Made by a program: the position numbers and the translations under genes | In this document: piece by piece, positions 43,974-53,722 of the stretch | Layout of the letters: each line of letters begins with the position of its first letter | Numbering within the stretch: the first letter of the stretch is position 1 | Notes under the pieces: generated by a model | Told to the model about the DNA's origin: nothing | Seen by the model: the letters and a program-made list of their open reading frames with translations, nothing else | Databases searched by the model: none | Assembly (NCBI RefSeq): GCF_029911635.1 | Contig: NZ_JARYTI010000022.1 | Span: forward strand, 1 to 64,000 | DNA: 64,000 nt | From: Sphingomonas sp. AR_OL41 | Lineage (GTDB): Bacteria; Pseudomonadota; Alphaproteobacteria; Sphingomonadales; Sphingomonadaceae | Direction of reading: 5' to 3'

Positions 43974-45968
43974 ATGTCCTTGTCCCCCGGGTGGCGTCGC
44001 GCGTTGTTTTGTGCCGCTACCAGCATCCTTGCCGTCGCTCCCGGCTGCGCCTGCGCGCAGGACAAGGTTGCGCCGCCGCCGCCCGCAACGGCCTCGACGG
44101 TCAGCCCGACACCTTCGGCCGCGTCGGGTCAGCTCGATCCGCAATCGCCGCTTGCGCCGATGCCCGATCTCGGCGTCGCCTGGCCCGATCTGTCGTCGCT
44201 GCCCGCCGAGCCGGTCGACCCCAACGCCACGCCCGAAATGGCCGGCGAGGTGCGCTATGATTACCGCGTCGACGGCATCGAGGAGGTCGCGACGCCGCTG
44301 CTGCGTGAGCGCTTCAAGCAATTGTCGACGCTCGCCGCCAATGACGGCAAGCCCGCCAACGCCGCGCAGCTCGATCGTCGCGCGCGCGAGGATGCGGTGT
44401 TGCTCGTCGGTCTGCTGCGTGCGCAGGGCTATTACGACGCGCGCGTCACCTCGCGGCTCGAGCCGCGCCAGGGTCGCCCGCTCGTCGTGCTCGAGGCCGA
44501 GCCGGGCACGGTCTACAAGTTCGACAGCGTCACGCTCGCCGGCCTGTCGGGTGCGGGCGACAAGGCGCCCGGCCTCGAAACTGCCTTCGGCGTCAAGCCC
44601 GGTGCGCCGGTCGATGCCGATGCCATTGCCGCCGGCGAGGCGCAGCTGCGCACGAAGATCGGCAATGAAGGCTTCCCCTTTGCGAAGGTCGATTCGCCGC
44701 AGATCGTGGTCGATCATGCCACGCATACCGCGACGCTCGACATGGCGGTCGCGCCAGGCGGGGCGAAGCGCTTCGGCAAGATCACCAGCAACCCGAACAA
44801 CCGCGTGTTCGGCGCGAAGCACATTCAGGAAATTGCCCGCTTCAAGCCGGGTCAGCCGTACGACGCGGAGAGTCTCGCCGACCTGCGCCGCGCGCTGATC
44901 CAGACCAGCCTTGTGTCGACCGTCGATATCAAGCCGGTCGATGCCGGCAATGGTCTGGTCGATATTGATGTCACGCTGGAGCGCGCGCCACCGCGCACCA
45001 TCGCCGGCGAGCTTGGTTACGGCACGGGCGAAGGTGCGCGGATCGAGGTCGATTGGACGCACCGCAACCTCTTCCCGCCCGAAGGCGCGCTGACGCTACG
45101 GGGCGTGGTCGGCACCAAGGAACAGCTCGTCGGCGCGACCTTCCGCCGGAACAACTTCCACGGCCGCGATCGCATCCTCACCGGCCAGTTCGTCGTCTCC
45201 AACCTCGTGCGCGACGCCTATCGCGCCAAGACGATCTCGCTCTCGGGCAGTCTCGAACGCCAGACGACGATCTTCTTCCAGAAGAAATGGGTCTGGTCGC
45301 TCGGCGCGGAAATCGTCGCCAGCGACGAGCGCGACACGATCCTCGCCACCGGTGCGCCGCGCAAGCAGATCTATTATGTCGGCGCGCTGCCGACCTCGCT
45401 ATCCTATGACGGCTCGAACGACCTGCTCGATCCGTCGCGTGGCTTCCGGCTCAGCGGGCGCTTCTCGCCCGAGGTGTCGTTCGAGGGCAAGGCGTTCGGC
45501 TATGCCCGCGTGCAATTCGACGCCAGCGCCTATCGCTCGGTCACCGACCGTGTCGTCGTCGCCGGGCGCGTGCGCTTCGGGACGATCGCCGGCGCGCCGC
45601 GCGACGCGATCGCGCCATCGCGGCGCTTCTATGCCGGCGGCGGCGGGTCGGTGCGCGGCTTCGGCTATCAGGATATCGGTCCGAAGGATCCCAATGGCGA
45701 TCCGGTTGGCGGACGCAGCCTGACCGAATTCTCGCTCGAGGCGCGGGTCAAGGCGTTCGGCAATTTCGGCATCGTGCCGTTCATCGACGGCGGTAACATC
45801 TATACAACGCCGCTGCCGAGTTTCACCGGCTTGCGCTACGGCGCCGGGCTCGGCGTGCGTTATTACTCCAATTTCGGCCCGATCCGCCTCGATGTCGGCA
45901 CGCCGATCAATCGCCGTCCGGGCGAGCCGCGTATCGCCGTCTATGTCTCGCTGGGCCAGGCCTTTTGA
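43974..45968 (+). CDS. tamA: Autotransporter assembly factor TamA (Omp85 family)
   Basis: A 664-aa outer-membrane Omp85 protein. Signal peptide to ~28 (cleavage CAQ region), a Pro/Ala/Ser linker, three POTRA-like domains (about 90-360, e.g. QGYYDARV, VYKFDSVTLAGL, GNEGFPFAKVDSPQIVVDH, FKPGQPYDAESLADLRRALIQTSLVSTVDI), then a 16-strand barrel with the loop-6 VRGFGY motif (SVRGFGYQDIGPKDPNGDPVGG) and a C-terminal strand ending in Phe (YVSLGQAF). The gene after it, tamB, overlaps the stop (TTGA), confirming TamA over BamA, whose partner genes are absent. Confidence 0.95.
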   Translation: MSLSPGWRRALFCAATSILAVAPGCACAQDKVAPPPPATASTVSPTPSAASGQLDPQSPLAPMPDLGVAWPDLSSLPAEPVDPNATPEMAGEVRYDYRVDGIEEVATPLLRERFKQLSTLAANDGKPANAAQLDRRAREDAVLLVGLLRAQGYYDARVTSRLEPRQGRPLVVLEAEPGTVYKFDSVTLAGLSGAGDKAPGLETAFGVKPGAPVDADAIAAGEAQLRTKIGNEGFPFAKVDSPQIVVDHATHTATLDMAVAPGGAKRFGKITSNPNNRVFGAKHIQEIARFKPGQPYDAESLADLRRALIQTSLVSTVDIKPVDAGNGLVDIDVTLERAPPRTIAGELGYGTGEGARIEVDWTHRNLFPPEGALTLRGVVGTKEQLVGATFRRNNFHGRDRILTGQFVVSNLVRDAYRAKTISLSGSLERQTTIFFQKKWVWSLGAEIVASDERDTILATGAPRKQIYYVGALPTSLSYDGSNDLLDPSRGFRLSGRFSPEVSFEGKAFGYARVQFDASAYRSVTDRVVVAGRVRFGTIAGAPRDAIAPSRRFYAGGGGSVRGFGYQDIGPKDPNGDPVGGRSLTEFSLEARVKAFGNFGIVPFIDGGNIYTTPLPSFTGLRYGAGLGVRYYSNFGPIRLDVGTPINRRPGEPRIAVYVSLGQAF

Positions 45969-48900
45969 ACGACGACGCACCCGCCATGCCGCCCGCCGCG
46001 GCGCCGGCGCCTGCGCCTGCGCCGCGGCGTCGCTGGCTGCGTTGGCTCGCTTATGGCGTGGTCGGGCTGTTCGGCATCGTTGCCGCGGGGCTGCTGGCGC
46101 TCGATACCGATATCGGCCATCGCTGGGTCGCCGACCAGATCGCCGCGCAGCGCCCGGCCAACGGGCTGCGCTACAAGGTCGGGCGGATCGACGGCTCGCT
46201 CTACGGCAACACCATATTGGTCGATGTCCGGGTCAGCGATGCGACCGGGCTGGTGTTCGCCGCCCCCCGCGCCGAACTCGGCTGGTCGCCCTTTGCCTGG
46301 TTCAACAACCGCCTCGACATTCGCCGCCTGCATCTCCCGCGTGCGAGCTTCTTGCGGCTGCCCAATCTCAAGCCGACCGGCAAGACCGGTCCGCTGCTAC
46401 CCAGCTTCGACATTCGTATCGGCTCGCTGGCGATCGACCGGCTGACGGTCGGCGCAGCGATCACGGGCGTGGTGCGCAGCGGTCGCCTGCACGGCACCGC
46501 CGACATCCATAGCGGCCGCGCGCTGGTCAGCCTCGACGCGATGGTCACCGGCAGCGACAGTCTCACGCTCAAGCTCGACGCCGAGCCCGACCGCGATCGC
46601 TTCGACATGGATCTGCACGCGCGCGGCGCGGCAAAGGGCGTGCTCGCGCACCTCGCCGGCATCGCTCAACCGCTGTCGCTCGATGTCAGCGGCGACGGCA
46701 GCTGGCATCGCTGGCGCGGCACCGCCATCGCGACGGCCGGTGTGACGCGCTTCATCGACCTGGCGCTCGCCAACCAGTCGGGCCGCTATGCGCTGTCGGG
46801 CACGCTGGTGCCTTCCGCGGTCATCGCGGGCAAGGTCGCGCGGTTGACCGTGCCGATGGTGCGGGTGGCGGGCAGCGGCACGCTGGTCGACCGCCGCCTC
46901 GACGGCCAGTTGCAGCTGCGCTCCGCCGCGCTCGCCGCCGAGGCGACCGGCGCGGTCGACCTTGCCGCCGGTGCCTATCGCAACCTGCGGATCCGCGCCC
47001 GGCTGCTCCAGCCCGCCGCCTTGTTCCCCAACATGACCGGCAGCAATGTCGAGCTGCGCGCGATCCTCGACGGCGCATTTGCCACCGCTGCGTTCGACTA
47101 TCGCCTCAGTGCCGATCGCTTCGCCTTCGACCAGACCGGCTTCGAGGTCGCACGGGCGGGTGGGGCAGGGCATCTTTCGCCTGCGCCGATCACCGTGCCG
47201 CTGCGCTTCACCGCGGCGCGCGTCACCGGCGTGGGGGATGTCGCCGGCGGCATCCTGCGCAACCTCGCGGTCGACGGTGCGCTGCGCGTCACGTCGAAGC
47301 TGCTGACCGGCAACGATCTGCGCGTCACCTCGGACAAGCTGACCGCGCGCATCAACCTGATGCTCGACCTGACCAATGGCCAATATACCATCGGTATCAA
47401 CGGCGCGCTCGGACGCTACCTGATCCCGGGACTCGGCATTGTCGACGTTGCCTCGACGCTCAAGGTCGTGCCGGGTCCCGATGGTCGCGGCACGCGCGTC
47501 ATCGGTACCGGTACCGCGCAGATGGTGCGGCTCGACAATGCCTTCTTCCGCAGCCTCGCCGGCGGCTTGCCCAAGATCTCGACCGCGCTGGAGCTGACGC
47601 CCGACGGCACCCTGGGGCTGACCCATCTCGTGCTGACCGCGCCGCAGCTGCGCCTCACCGGCAACGGCATGCGCCGGCGCGACGGCACCTTCCACTTCGA
47701 GGGGAGCGGCCAGCAAACGACCTATGGCCCGCTCACACTCAAGATCGACGGCCATATCGAAAAGCCGACGATCGACCTCGTCTTCGCCCATCCTAATGAG
47801 AGCCTTGGCCTGCGCGATGTCGTCGCGCATCTCGACCCGACCGCGCAGGGCTTCGCCTTCACCGCGCGCGGCCAGTCGACGCTCGGCGCCTTCACCGGCA
47901 ACGGCGCGATCCTGTTGCCGCCGGGTGGCGACACGACCATTTCGATCGCCGCGCTCGACGTCGCCGGCAGCCACGCGACCGGCAACCTGCGCGTCGCCAG
48001 CGGTGGTTTCGACGGCAGCCTCGCACTCACCGGCGGCGGTCTCACCGGCGAAATCCTGTTCCGGCCGGTCGGCACCGTCCAGCGCATCGAGGCGCATCTC
48101 GACGCCAAGGGCGCGACCTTCGCCAATGCGACGACGCTCAGGCGCGGCCATCTCGATCTCGTCGCCTTGCTCGACCCGGCCGGCACCTCGATCGAGGCAA
48201 CGCTCACCGGCGGGGGCCTGCGCCGCGGCAAGATCGCGCTCGGCCGTTTCGCCGCCAGCATCCATCTCCGCGGCGGCAAGGGAACCGCGCAGGTTTCGCT
48301 CGCCGGCGCGCGCGGCCGGACCTTCGATATCCAGGCACTGGCGCAGATCGCGCCCGATCGCATCGCGTTGTCGGCGCAGGGCACGCTCGATCGCCGCCCG
48401 ATCCAGCTGCTCGCCCCGGCGGTGTTCACCCGCGTCGGCGATGGCTGGGAACTGGCGCGCACGCGGCTCGGCTATGCCGGGGGCGAGGCGGTGTTCGGCG
48501 GGCGCTTCACCAGCACGACCGCGTCGATCGACTCCTCGCTCAGCCGCATGCCGCTGACCGTGCTCGACATCGGCTATCCCGGGCTCGGTCTCGGCGGCAG
48601 CGCCTCGGGCACATTGTCCTTCGTCCAGACGCCGGGCGCCGCCCCGACCGGCAAGATCGACATGACGGTGCGCGGGCTGACGCGCTCGGGGCTGGTGCTG
48701 TCCTCGCAACCGGTCGATCTCGGTATCGCCGGCGTGCTACAGCCCGGCAAGGCGGCGGTGCGCGCGGTCGTCGCGACCGGCGGCAACACGGTTGGCCGCG
48801 CCCAGGCGTTGCTGACGCTGCCGGCGGGGGGCGATCTCGCCAGCCGCGTCGGCCATGCCGGGCTGTTCGCGCAGATGCGCTATGACGGCCCGGCCAATAC

Positions 48901-50149
48901 CCTGTGGCGGCTGACCGGCATCGAGCTGTTCGACCTGACCGGCCCGGTCGCGATCGCCGCCGATGTCGGCGGGCGTGTCGACGATCCGCAGATCAAGGGC
49001 GTCGTCCAGGCCAAGGGCGCGCGGATGGAAAGCGGCACGATCGGCGCGGTGCTGACCAACGTCCAGGCGACCGGCCGCTTCGGCGGATCGCGGCTGGTGA
49101 TCGAACAGTTCGCCGCCGATGCCGGCAAGGGCGGCCGCGTGACCGGCACCGGCGCGTTCGATTTCGCTGGCGAGCAGGGCCTTGGCATCGACATGACGAT
49201 GCAGGCCGACCATGCCGTGATGATCAACCGCGACGATATCGGCGCGACGATCACCGGCGGGCTGACCTTCAAGTCGAACGGGCAAGGCGGGCTCATCTCG
49301 GGCGACCTGCGGCTCGATCGCAGCCGCTACCGGCTCGGCCAGGCCACGGCGGCCAGCACGGTACCGCAACTCAACGTGCGCGAGATCAACGTGCCCGGCG
49401 GCGCCGGTGGCGAAGAGGAGGAGGCCCCGCGCGTCCCGTGGCGGCTCGCGGTCCATGCCCGCGCCGCCAACCAGCTGATGGTCACCGGGCTTGGCCTGTC
49501 GAGCGAATGGTCGGCCGACCTGCAAATCGCCGGGGCGCCCGACAACCCCGCGATCAGCGGCCGCGCCGACCTGATCCGCGGCGACTATCAGTTCGCCGGT
49601 CGCGAGTTCCAGCTGTCGCGCGGCATCATCCGCTTTGCCGGCGAAGTTCCCGCCAACCCCTCGCTCGACATCGCCGCCAATGGCGACACGACCGGGCTCA
49701 GCGCGACGATCCGTGTCACCGGGCCAGCGCAGAAGCCCGATATCAGCTTCTCCAGCGTGCCCGCGCTGCCGCAGGACGAGCTGCTCTCGCGGCTGTTGTT
49801 CGGCACCTCGATCACCAACCTCTCGGCGCCCGAGGCGCTGCAACTCGCCTCGGCGGTGGGCGCGTTGCAGAACGGCAAGGGCGGGCTCGACCCGATCAAC
49901 GCGGTGCGGCGTGTCGCCGGCCTCGACCGGCTGCGCTTCCTCCCCGCCGATACCCAGACCGGCGCCAAGACGTCGATCGCCGCGGGCAAGTACATCACGC
50001 GGCGGCTCTATGCCGAGATCGTCACCGACGGGCAGGGTTATTCCGCCACGCAGGTCGAGTTTCAGGTCACGCGCTGGCTGTCGCTGCTGTCGAGCATCTC
50101 GACGCTCGGCCGGCAGAGCGTCAACGTCCGCGTGTCGAAGGATTACTGA
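45965..50149 (+). CDS. tamB: Translocation and assembly module protein TamB
   Basis: A 1394-aa protein that spans the periplasm. TTG start overlaps the tamA stop. One N-terminal TM helix (about 24-46, after a basic RRRWLRWL) anchors it in the inner membrane. Most of the length is repetitive beta sequence (AsmA/TamB bridge-like beta-taco), and the C-terminal ~350 residues are the conserved TamB domain (SGRADLIRGDYQFAGREFQLSRGIIRFAGE; LPQDELLSRLLFGTSITNLSAPEALQLASAVGALQ; FQVTRWLSLLSSISTLGRQSVNVRVSKDY). It acts with TamA in outer-membrane protein assembly and probably phospholipid transport. Confidence 0.95.
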   Translation: MNDDAPAMPPAAAPAPAPAPRRRWLRWLAYGVVGLFGIVAAGLLALDTDIGHRWVADQIAAQRPANGLRYKVGRIDGSLYGNTILVDVRVSDATGLVFAAPRAELGWSPFAWFNNRLDIRRLHLPRASFLRLPNLKPTGKTGPLLPSFDIRIGSLAIDRLTVGAAITGVVRSGRLHGTADIHSGRALVSLDAMVTGSDSLTLKLDAEPDRDRFDMDLHARGAAKGVLAHLAGIAQPLSLDVSGDGSWHRWRGTAIATAGVTRFIDLALANQSGRYALSGTLVPSAVIAGKVARLTVPMVRVAGSGTLVDRRLDGQLQLRSAALAAEATGAVDLAAGAYRNLRIRARLLQPAALFPNMTGSNVELRAILDGAFATAAFDYRLSADRFAFDQTGFEVARAGGAGHLSPAPITVPLRFTAARVTGVGDVAGGILRNLAVDGALRVTSKLLTGNDLRVTSDKLTARINLMLDLTNGQYTIGINGALGRYLIPGLGIVDVASTLKVVPGPDGRGTRVIGTGTAQMVRLDNAFFRSLAGGLPKISTALELTPDGTLGLTHLVLTAPQLRLTGNGMRRRDGTFHFEGSGQQTTYGPLTLKIDGHIEKPTIDLVFAHPNESLGLRDVVAHLDPTAQGFAFTARGQSTLGAFTGNGAILLPPGGDTTISIAALDVAGSHATGNLRVASGGFDGSLALTGGGLTGEILFRPVGTVQRIEAHLDAKGATFANATTLRRGHLDLVALLDPAGTSIEATLTGGGLRRGKIALGRFAASIHLRGGKGTAQVSLAGARGRTFDIQALAQIAPDRIALSAQGTLDRRPIQLLAPAVFTRVGDGWELARTRLGYAGGEAVFGGRFTSTTASIDSSLSRMPLTVLDIGYPGLGLGGSASGTLSFVQTPGAAPTGKIDMTVRGLTRSGLVLSSQPVDLGIAGVLQPGKAAVRAVVATGGNTVGRAQALLTLPAGGDLASRVGHAGLFAQMRYDGPANTLWRLTGIELFDLTGPVAIAADVGGRVDDPQIKGVVQAKGARMESGTIGAVLTNVQATGRFGGSRLVIEQFAADAGKGGRVTGTGAFDFAGEQGLGIDMTMQADHAVMINRDDIGATITGGLTFKSNGQGGLISGDLRLDRSRYRLGQATAASTVPQLNVREINVPGGAGGEEEEAPRVPWRLAVHARAANQLMVTGLGLSSEWSADLQIAGAPDNPAISGRADLIRGDYQFAGREFQLSRGIIRFAGEVPANPSLDIAANGDTTGLSATIRVTGPAQKPDISFSSVPALPQDELLSRLLFGTSITNLSAPEALQLASAVGALQNGKGGLDPINAVRRVAGLDRLRFLPADTQTGAKTSIAAGKYITRRLYAEIVTDGQGYSATQVEFQVTRWLSLLSSISTLGRQSVNVRVSKDY

Positions 50150-50255
50150 GCGGCGGGATCCGGCCAGATCTCGAGTTTCAGGTCGGGGATGCCGCGAAAG
50201 TCAGCGTCGTTGATCGTGAGCAGCGGCAGCCGCTGCGTGATCGCCACGGGCCGTG
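50143..50255 (-). pseudogene. Remnant of a VapC-type PIN-domain toxin
   Basis: The last ~37 codons of a minus-strand frame read VAITQRLPLLTINDADFRGIPDLKLEIWPD. This resembles the C-terminal strand-helix-strand of PIN toxins (A-x-x-x-G-LPLLT-x-N-x-x-DF-x-x-IPGL). The upstream part of a PIN domain (first Asp, ExxLG) is missing: the frame further upstream is unrelated. The stop lies inside the 3' end of tamB. It is best read as a truncated toxin gene, with no antitoxin beside it. The rest of 50256-50369 holds only the promoter/RBS for the next gene. Confidence 0.55.
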
Positions 50256-50369
50256 AATAGCCCGTTTGCTCGACGATGCGCGTGTAGACGGACACCCTCC
50301 GCAGCGCGACAAGGATACGGACGCGGCGCGGCACGTTCTCGCTCTCTGATCAGCTGAGAACGAGGCCGA

Positions 50370-52145
50370 ATGACGCTCCCCCAGATCCTGTCGCTCCTCA
50401 CCCTTGCCGCGATGATGGGGCTCTTCCTCTGGGGTCGCTTTCGCTACGATGTCACCGCGATCCTCGCGCTGCTCGCCGCGCTCGCGATCGGCATCGTCAA
50501 GCCCAAGGACGCCTTTACCGGCTTTTCCGACGACATCGTCATCATCGTCGGCTCGGCGCTGGTCATCTCGGCGGCGGTGCAGCGCTCCGGCCTGATCGAA
50601 AGTGCCCTCTCACTGATCGCCGGGCGCGTGACGCGCGTGCGCTCGCAACTCGTCGTGCTCACCGCATCGGTCGGCATCACCTCGGCGCTGGTCAAGAATG
50701 TCGGCGCGCTGGCGATGCTGATGCCGGCGGCGTTCCAGATGGCGAAGAAGAACAATACCAGCCCCTCGGTCTTCCTCATGCCGATGTCGTTCGCCTCGCT
50801 GCTCGGCGGGCTGATGACGCTGGTCGGCACCTCGCCCAACATCATCGTCAGCCGCGTGCGCGAACAGATGACGGGCAAACCGTTCGGCATGTTCGACTAT
50901 TTCCCGACCGGCTTCGGGCTGCTCGTTGTCGGCATGATCTTCCTGCGCTTCGGCTACCGCCTGCTGCCGCGCGATCGCCGCGCCGCGCCGACCATGGCCG
51001 AGGCGATCGATATCGGGGCCTATGTCACCGAGGCCAAGGTCGCATCGGTTTCGCCGGCGATCGGCGAAACCGTCCGCGAGTTCACCGCGCGGCACGAGAA
51101 GGAGGTCACGCTCACCGGCCTGATCCGCCACGGCAAGCGCACCATGCCGCGCGCCGGCACCGCGCTGCGCGAGGACGATGTGCTGATCCTCGAAGGCGAA
51201 CCCGATGTGCTCGAACGGGTCATCGCGCGCGACAAGCTCGATCTCGCCGGACACGATCGCGACCTGCCCGAGGCGAGCAAGGACGACGATGTCGGGGTGA
51301 GCGAGGCGGTGATCGGCACCAACTCGCTGCTGATCGGCAAGACCGCACAGCGGCTCCGCCTGCAACAGCGCTACGGCGTCAACCTCATCGCGGTGTCGCG
51401 CCACGGCAAGCCGCTGACGCGACAGCTCGGCGAGACCGCGCTCGCCGCCGGCGACGTCATCGTGCTGCAGGGGCCGCTGCCCTTGCTGCCCGAGCGGCTG
51501 CGCGACCTCGGCGCGTTGCCGCTGGCGCAGCGCAGCATCCGGCTCGGCAGTTCGGGGCGCGGCTGGCTGCCGATCGTCATCCTTGCCGTTGCCATGGCGG
51601 CGACGGCCGGCGGCTATGTCCCCGTCGCGGTGGCCTTCTTCGCCGCCGCGGGTTTGGTGATCGCGACCGGCGCGCTGCCGGTGCGCGAGGCGTACGACCA
51701 TGTCGAATGGCCGATCCTCATCATGCTCGGCGCGTTGATCCCGGTCAGCGACTCACTGCGCACAACGGGTGCCTCGGAGATCATCGCGACCGGGCTCGCG
51801 CACGTCGCCGCATCCCTGCCGCCATGGGGCGCCGTCGCGCTGATCCTCGTCGCGGCGATGGCGGTGACGCCGTTCCTCAACAATGCCGCGACGGTGCTGG
51901 TCATGGCGCCGATCGCGGCGGTGTTCGCGCACGATCTCGGCTACCGCCCCGAAGCCTTTCTGATCGCGACCGCAATGGGGGCGGGATGCGACTTCCTCAC
52001 GCCGATCGGGCACCAGTGCAACACCTTGGTGTTCGGGCCCGGTGGCTATCGCTTCAGCGACTATGCCCGGCTCGGGGCACCGCTGTCGCTGCTCGTCGTG
52101 CTGGTCGGCACGCCGCTGGTGCTGTGGACCTGGCCGCTGCAGTGA
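50370..52145 (+). CDS. SLC13/DASS-type permease with RCK_C domains
   Basis: A 591-aa membrane carrier of the citrate/sulfate/arsenite-like IT superfamily. An N-terminal block of TM helices contains the re-entrant TM hairpin SALVKNVGALAMLMPAAF and SLLGGLMTLVGTSPNIIVS; the repeat in the C-terminal half is TPFLNNAATVLVMAPIAAV and GAGCDFLTPIGHQCNTLVFGPG. Between them lie two RCK_C (TrkA-C) domains (about 210-390) that usually bind a regulatory ligand. Substrate could be a carboxylate or an anion; it cannot be decided. GAGG precedes the ATG. A 10-bp hairpin covers the stop. Confidence 0.9.
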   Translation: MTLPQILSLLTLAAMMGLFLWGRFRYDVTAILALLAALAIGIVKPKDAFTGFSDDIVIIVGSALVISAAVQRSGLIESALSLIAGRVTRVRSQLVVLTASVGITSALVKNVGALAMLMPAAFQMAKKNNTSPSVFLMPMSFASLLGGLMTLVGTSPNIIVSRVREQMTGKPFGMFDYFPTGFGLLVVGMIFLRFGYRLLPRDRRAAPTMAEAIDIGAYVTEAKVASVSPAIGETVREFTARHEKEVTLTGLIRHGKRTMPRAGTALREDDVLILEGEPDVLERVIARDKLDLAGHDRDLPEASKDDDVGVSEAVIGTNSLLIGKTAQRLRLQQRYGVNLIAVSRHGKPLTRQLGETALAAGDVIVLQGPLPLLPERLRDLGALPLAQRSIRLGSSGRGWLPIVILAVAMAATAGGYVPVAVAFFAAAGLVIATGALPVREAYDHVEWPILIMLGALIPVSDSLRTTGASEIIATGLAHVAASLPPWGAVALILVAAMAVTPFLNNAATVLVMAPIAAVFAHDLGYRPEAFLIATAMGAGCDFLTPIGHQCNTLVFGPGGYRFSDYARLGAPLSLLVVLVGTPLVLWTWPLQ

Positions 52146-52175
52146 TCCGCGCGGTCGCCCGCGAAGATCACTGCA
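52138..52175. terminator. Convergent terminator hairpin
   Basis: TGCAGTGATC (52138-52147) pairs with GATCACTGCA (52166-52175) across an 18-nt loop with further CGCG pairing inside. It overlaps the permease stop and lies 8 bp before the aldehyde dehydrogenase stop, which ends on the opposite strand. Confidence 0.6.
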
Positions 52176-52182
52176 TCTGTGT

Positions 52183-53610
52183 TCAGGCGGGCTCGCCGAC
52201 CACCGTCTTCACTTCCATGAAGTCGGCGAGGCCGTATTTGCCGCCCTCGCGGCCATTGCCCGACTGCTTGTAGCCGCCGAACGGCGCGCCGCCGCCGGCA
52301 CCGCCCCAGCTGTTGATCGACACCAGCCCGGCGCGCAGCCGCGGCGCGACCTTCGCCGCCGCCGCCGGATCGCCCGAGATCGTCGCCGACAGGCCATAAG
52401 GCGTATCGTTGGCGATGCGCACCGCCTCGTCCTGATCGTCATAGACGGTGATCGTCGCGACCGGGCCGAAGGTCTCCTCCTGCGCGATACGCATGTCGGG
52501 GGTCACGCCGGTGAACAGCGTCGGCTTGATGAAGAAGCCGGCATTGCGCCCGTCGGGCCGGCCGGTGCCGCCGGTGACGAGCGTCGCGCCCTCGTCGATC
52601 GCCGACTGGATCAGGCCCTGGATCTTGTCGAACTGCGCCTTGTTGACCACCGGCCCGATATGCGCGCCCATCGTCGAGGCCTCGCCGACCGCGGTCGCTT
52701 CCATGATGCCCTTGACGATGCCCGTGGCATCCTCGACCTGGCTGCGGTGCACCAGAAGCCGGGTCGGTGCGATGCAGCTCTGCCCGGAATTGGCGATCAC
52801 GCCAGCGACCGTCGGCGGCAGCACGGCGGCGAGATCGGCGCCCTCGAGCACGAGGTTCGGTGCCTTGCCGCCGAGCTCCTGATGGACGCGCTTGACCGTC
52901 GCGGCGGCGGCCTGCGCCACCGCGATGCCGGCGCGGGTCGATCCGGTAAAACTTACCATGTCGACATCCTTGTGCGCCGACAGCGCCGCGCCGACGCCCG
53001 GCCCGTCGCCGTTGACGAGGTTAAACACGCCCGCCGGCACGCCCGCCGCATCAAGGATCTCGGCGAGAATCGCGGCGCAGGCCGGCGATTCTTCAGACGG
53101 CTTCAGGACCATTGTGTCGCCCGCGGCGAGCGCCGGGGCGACCTTGGCGCAGATCTGGTTGAGCGGCCAGTTCCACGGCGTGATCATCGCCACGACGCCG
53201 AGCGGCTCGTGCACGACGCGCGCCTTGCCGACGCGTTCCTCGAAGCTGAACTCGCGCAGCGCCTTGAGCGTGCCGATGAAGTGGCCGAGCCCGGCCGGCG
53301 CCTGGGCGGCGTTGGCGAAGCCGATCGGCGCGCCCATCTCCTCGCTCACCGCGGCGGCGAGATCGGGCATGCGCGCCTTGTACCCTTCGATGATCCGCTC
53401 GAGCAGCGCGATGCGCTCATCGACGCTCGATAAAGACCAGCTGTCGAACGCCTTGCGCGCCGCTGCGACGGCCTTGTCGACATCGGCCTGGCTGCCCAGC
53501 GTGATCTCGGTGCAGGGCTGTTCGGTGCTCGGATCGATCACCTCGTGCCGCGTGCCGCCGTCGCTGGCGACCCACTGCCCGTCGATATAATGCTTGAGAT
53601 AGCTGCGCAT
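52183..53610 (-). CDS. Aldehyde dehydrogenase family protein
   Basis: A 475-aa NAD(P)-dependent aldehyde dehydrogenase. Catalytic residues: C279 in NSGQSCIAPT, general base E245 in QELGGKAPN, and N147 in TPWNWPLNQ. The cofactor motif is FTGSTRAG. The sequence style is that of broad-range bacterial ALDHs; substrate unknown. ATG at 53610 matches the family start (MRSYLKHYIDGQWV), and the much longer upstream frame is not used. It is divergent from the quinone oxidoreductase gene with 112 bp between starts. Confidence 0.93.
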   Translation of the reverse strand: MRSYLKHYIDGQWVASDGGTRHEVIDPSTEQPCTEITLGSQADVDKAVAAARKAFDSWSLSSVDERIALLERIIEGYKARMPDLAAAVSEEMGAPIGFANAAQAPAGLGHFIGTLKALREFSFEERVGKARVVHEPLGVVAMITPWNWPLNQICAKVAPALAAGDTMVLKPSEESPACAAILAEILDAAGVPAGVFNLVNGDGPGVGAALSAHKDVDMVSFTGSTRAGIAVAQAAAATVKRVHQELGGKAPNLVLEGADLAAVLPPTVAGVIANSGQSCIAPTRLLVHRSQVEDATGIVKGIMEATAVGEASTMGAHIGPVVNKAQFDKIQGLIQSAIDEGATLVTGGTGRPDGRNAGFFIKPTLFTGVTPDMRIAQEETFGPVATITVYDDQDEAVRIANDTPYGLSATISGDPAAAAKVAPRLRAGLVSINSWGGAGGGAPFGGYKQSGNGREGGKYGLADFMEVKTVVGEPA

Positions 53611-53722
53611 CCGAAGTCTCCAGCGTCTGTCTGTTTTTGGAATGTCGGGTATGTAGGCGCTCGGGGTAATAGGTTGCAACCCGAAACCCGCTCGCCATAT
53701 GAACCCTTCGAAGGAGATCGAC

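Noticed and set aside
46397..48709. 770-aa reverse open frame opposite tamB
   Set aside because: Low-complexity Arg/Ala/Glu-rich antisense product; TamB on the plus strand is clearly the gene.
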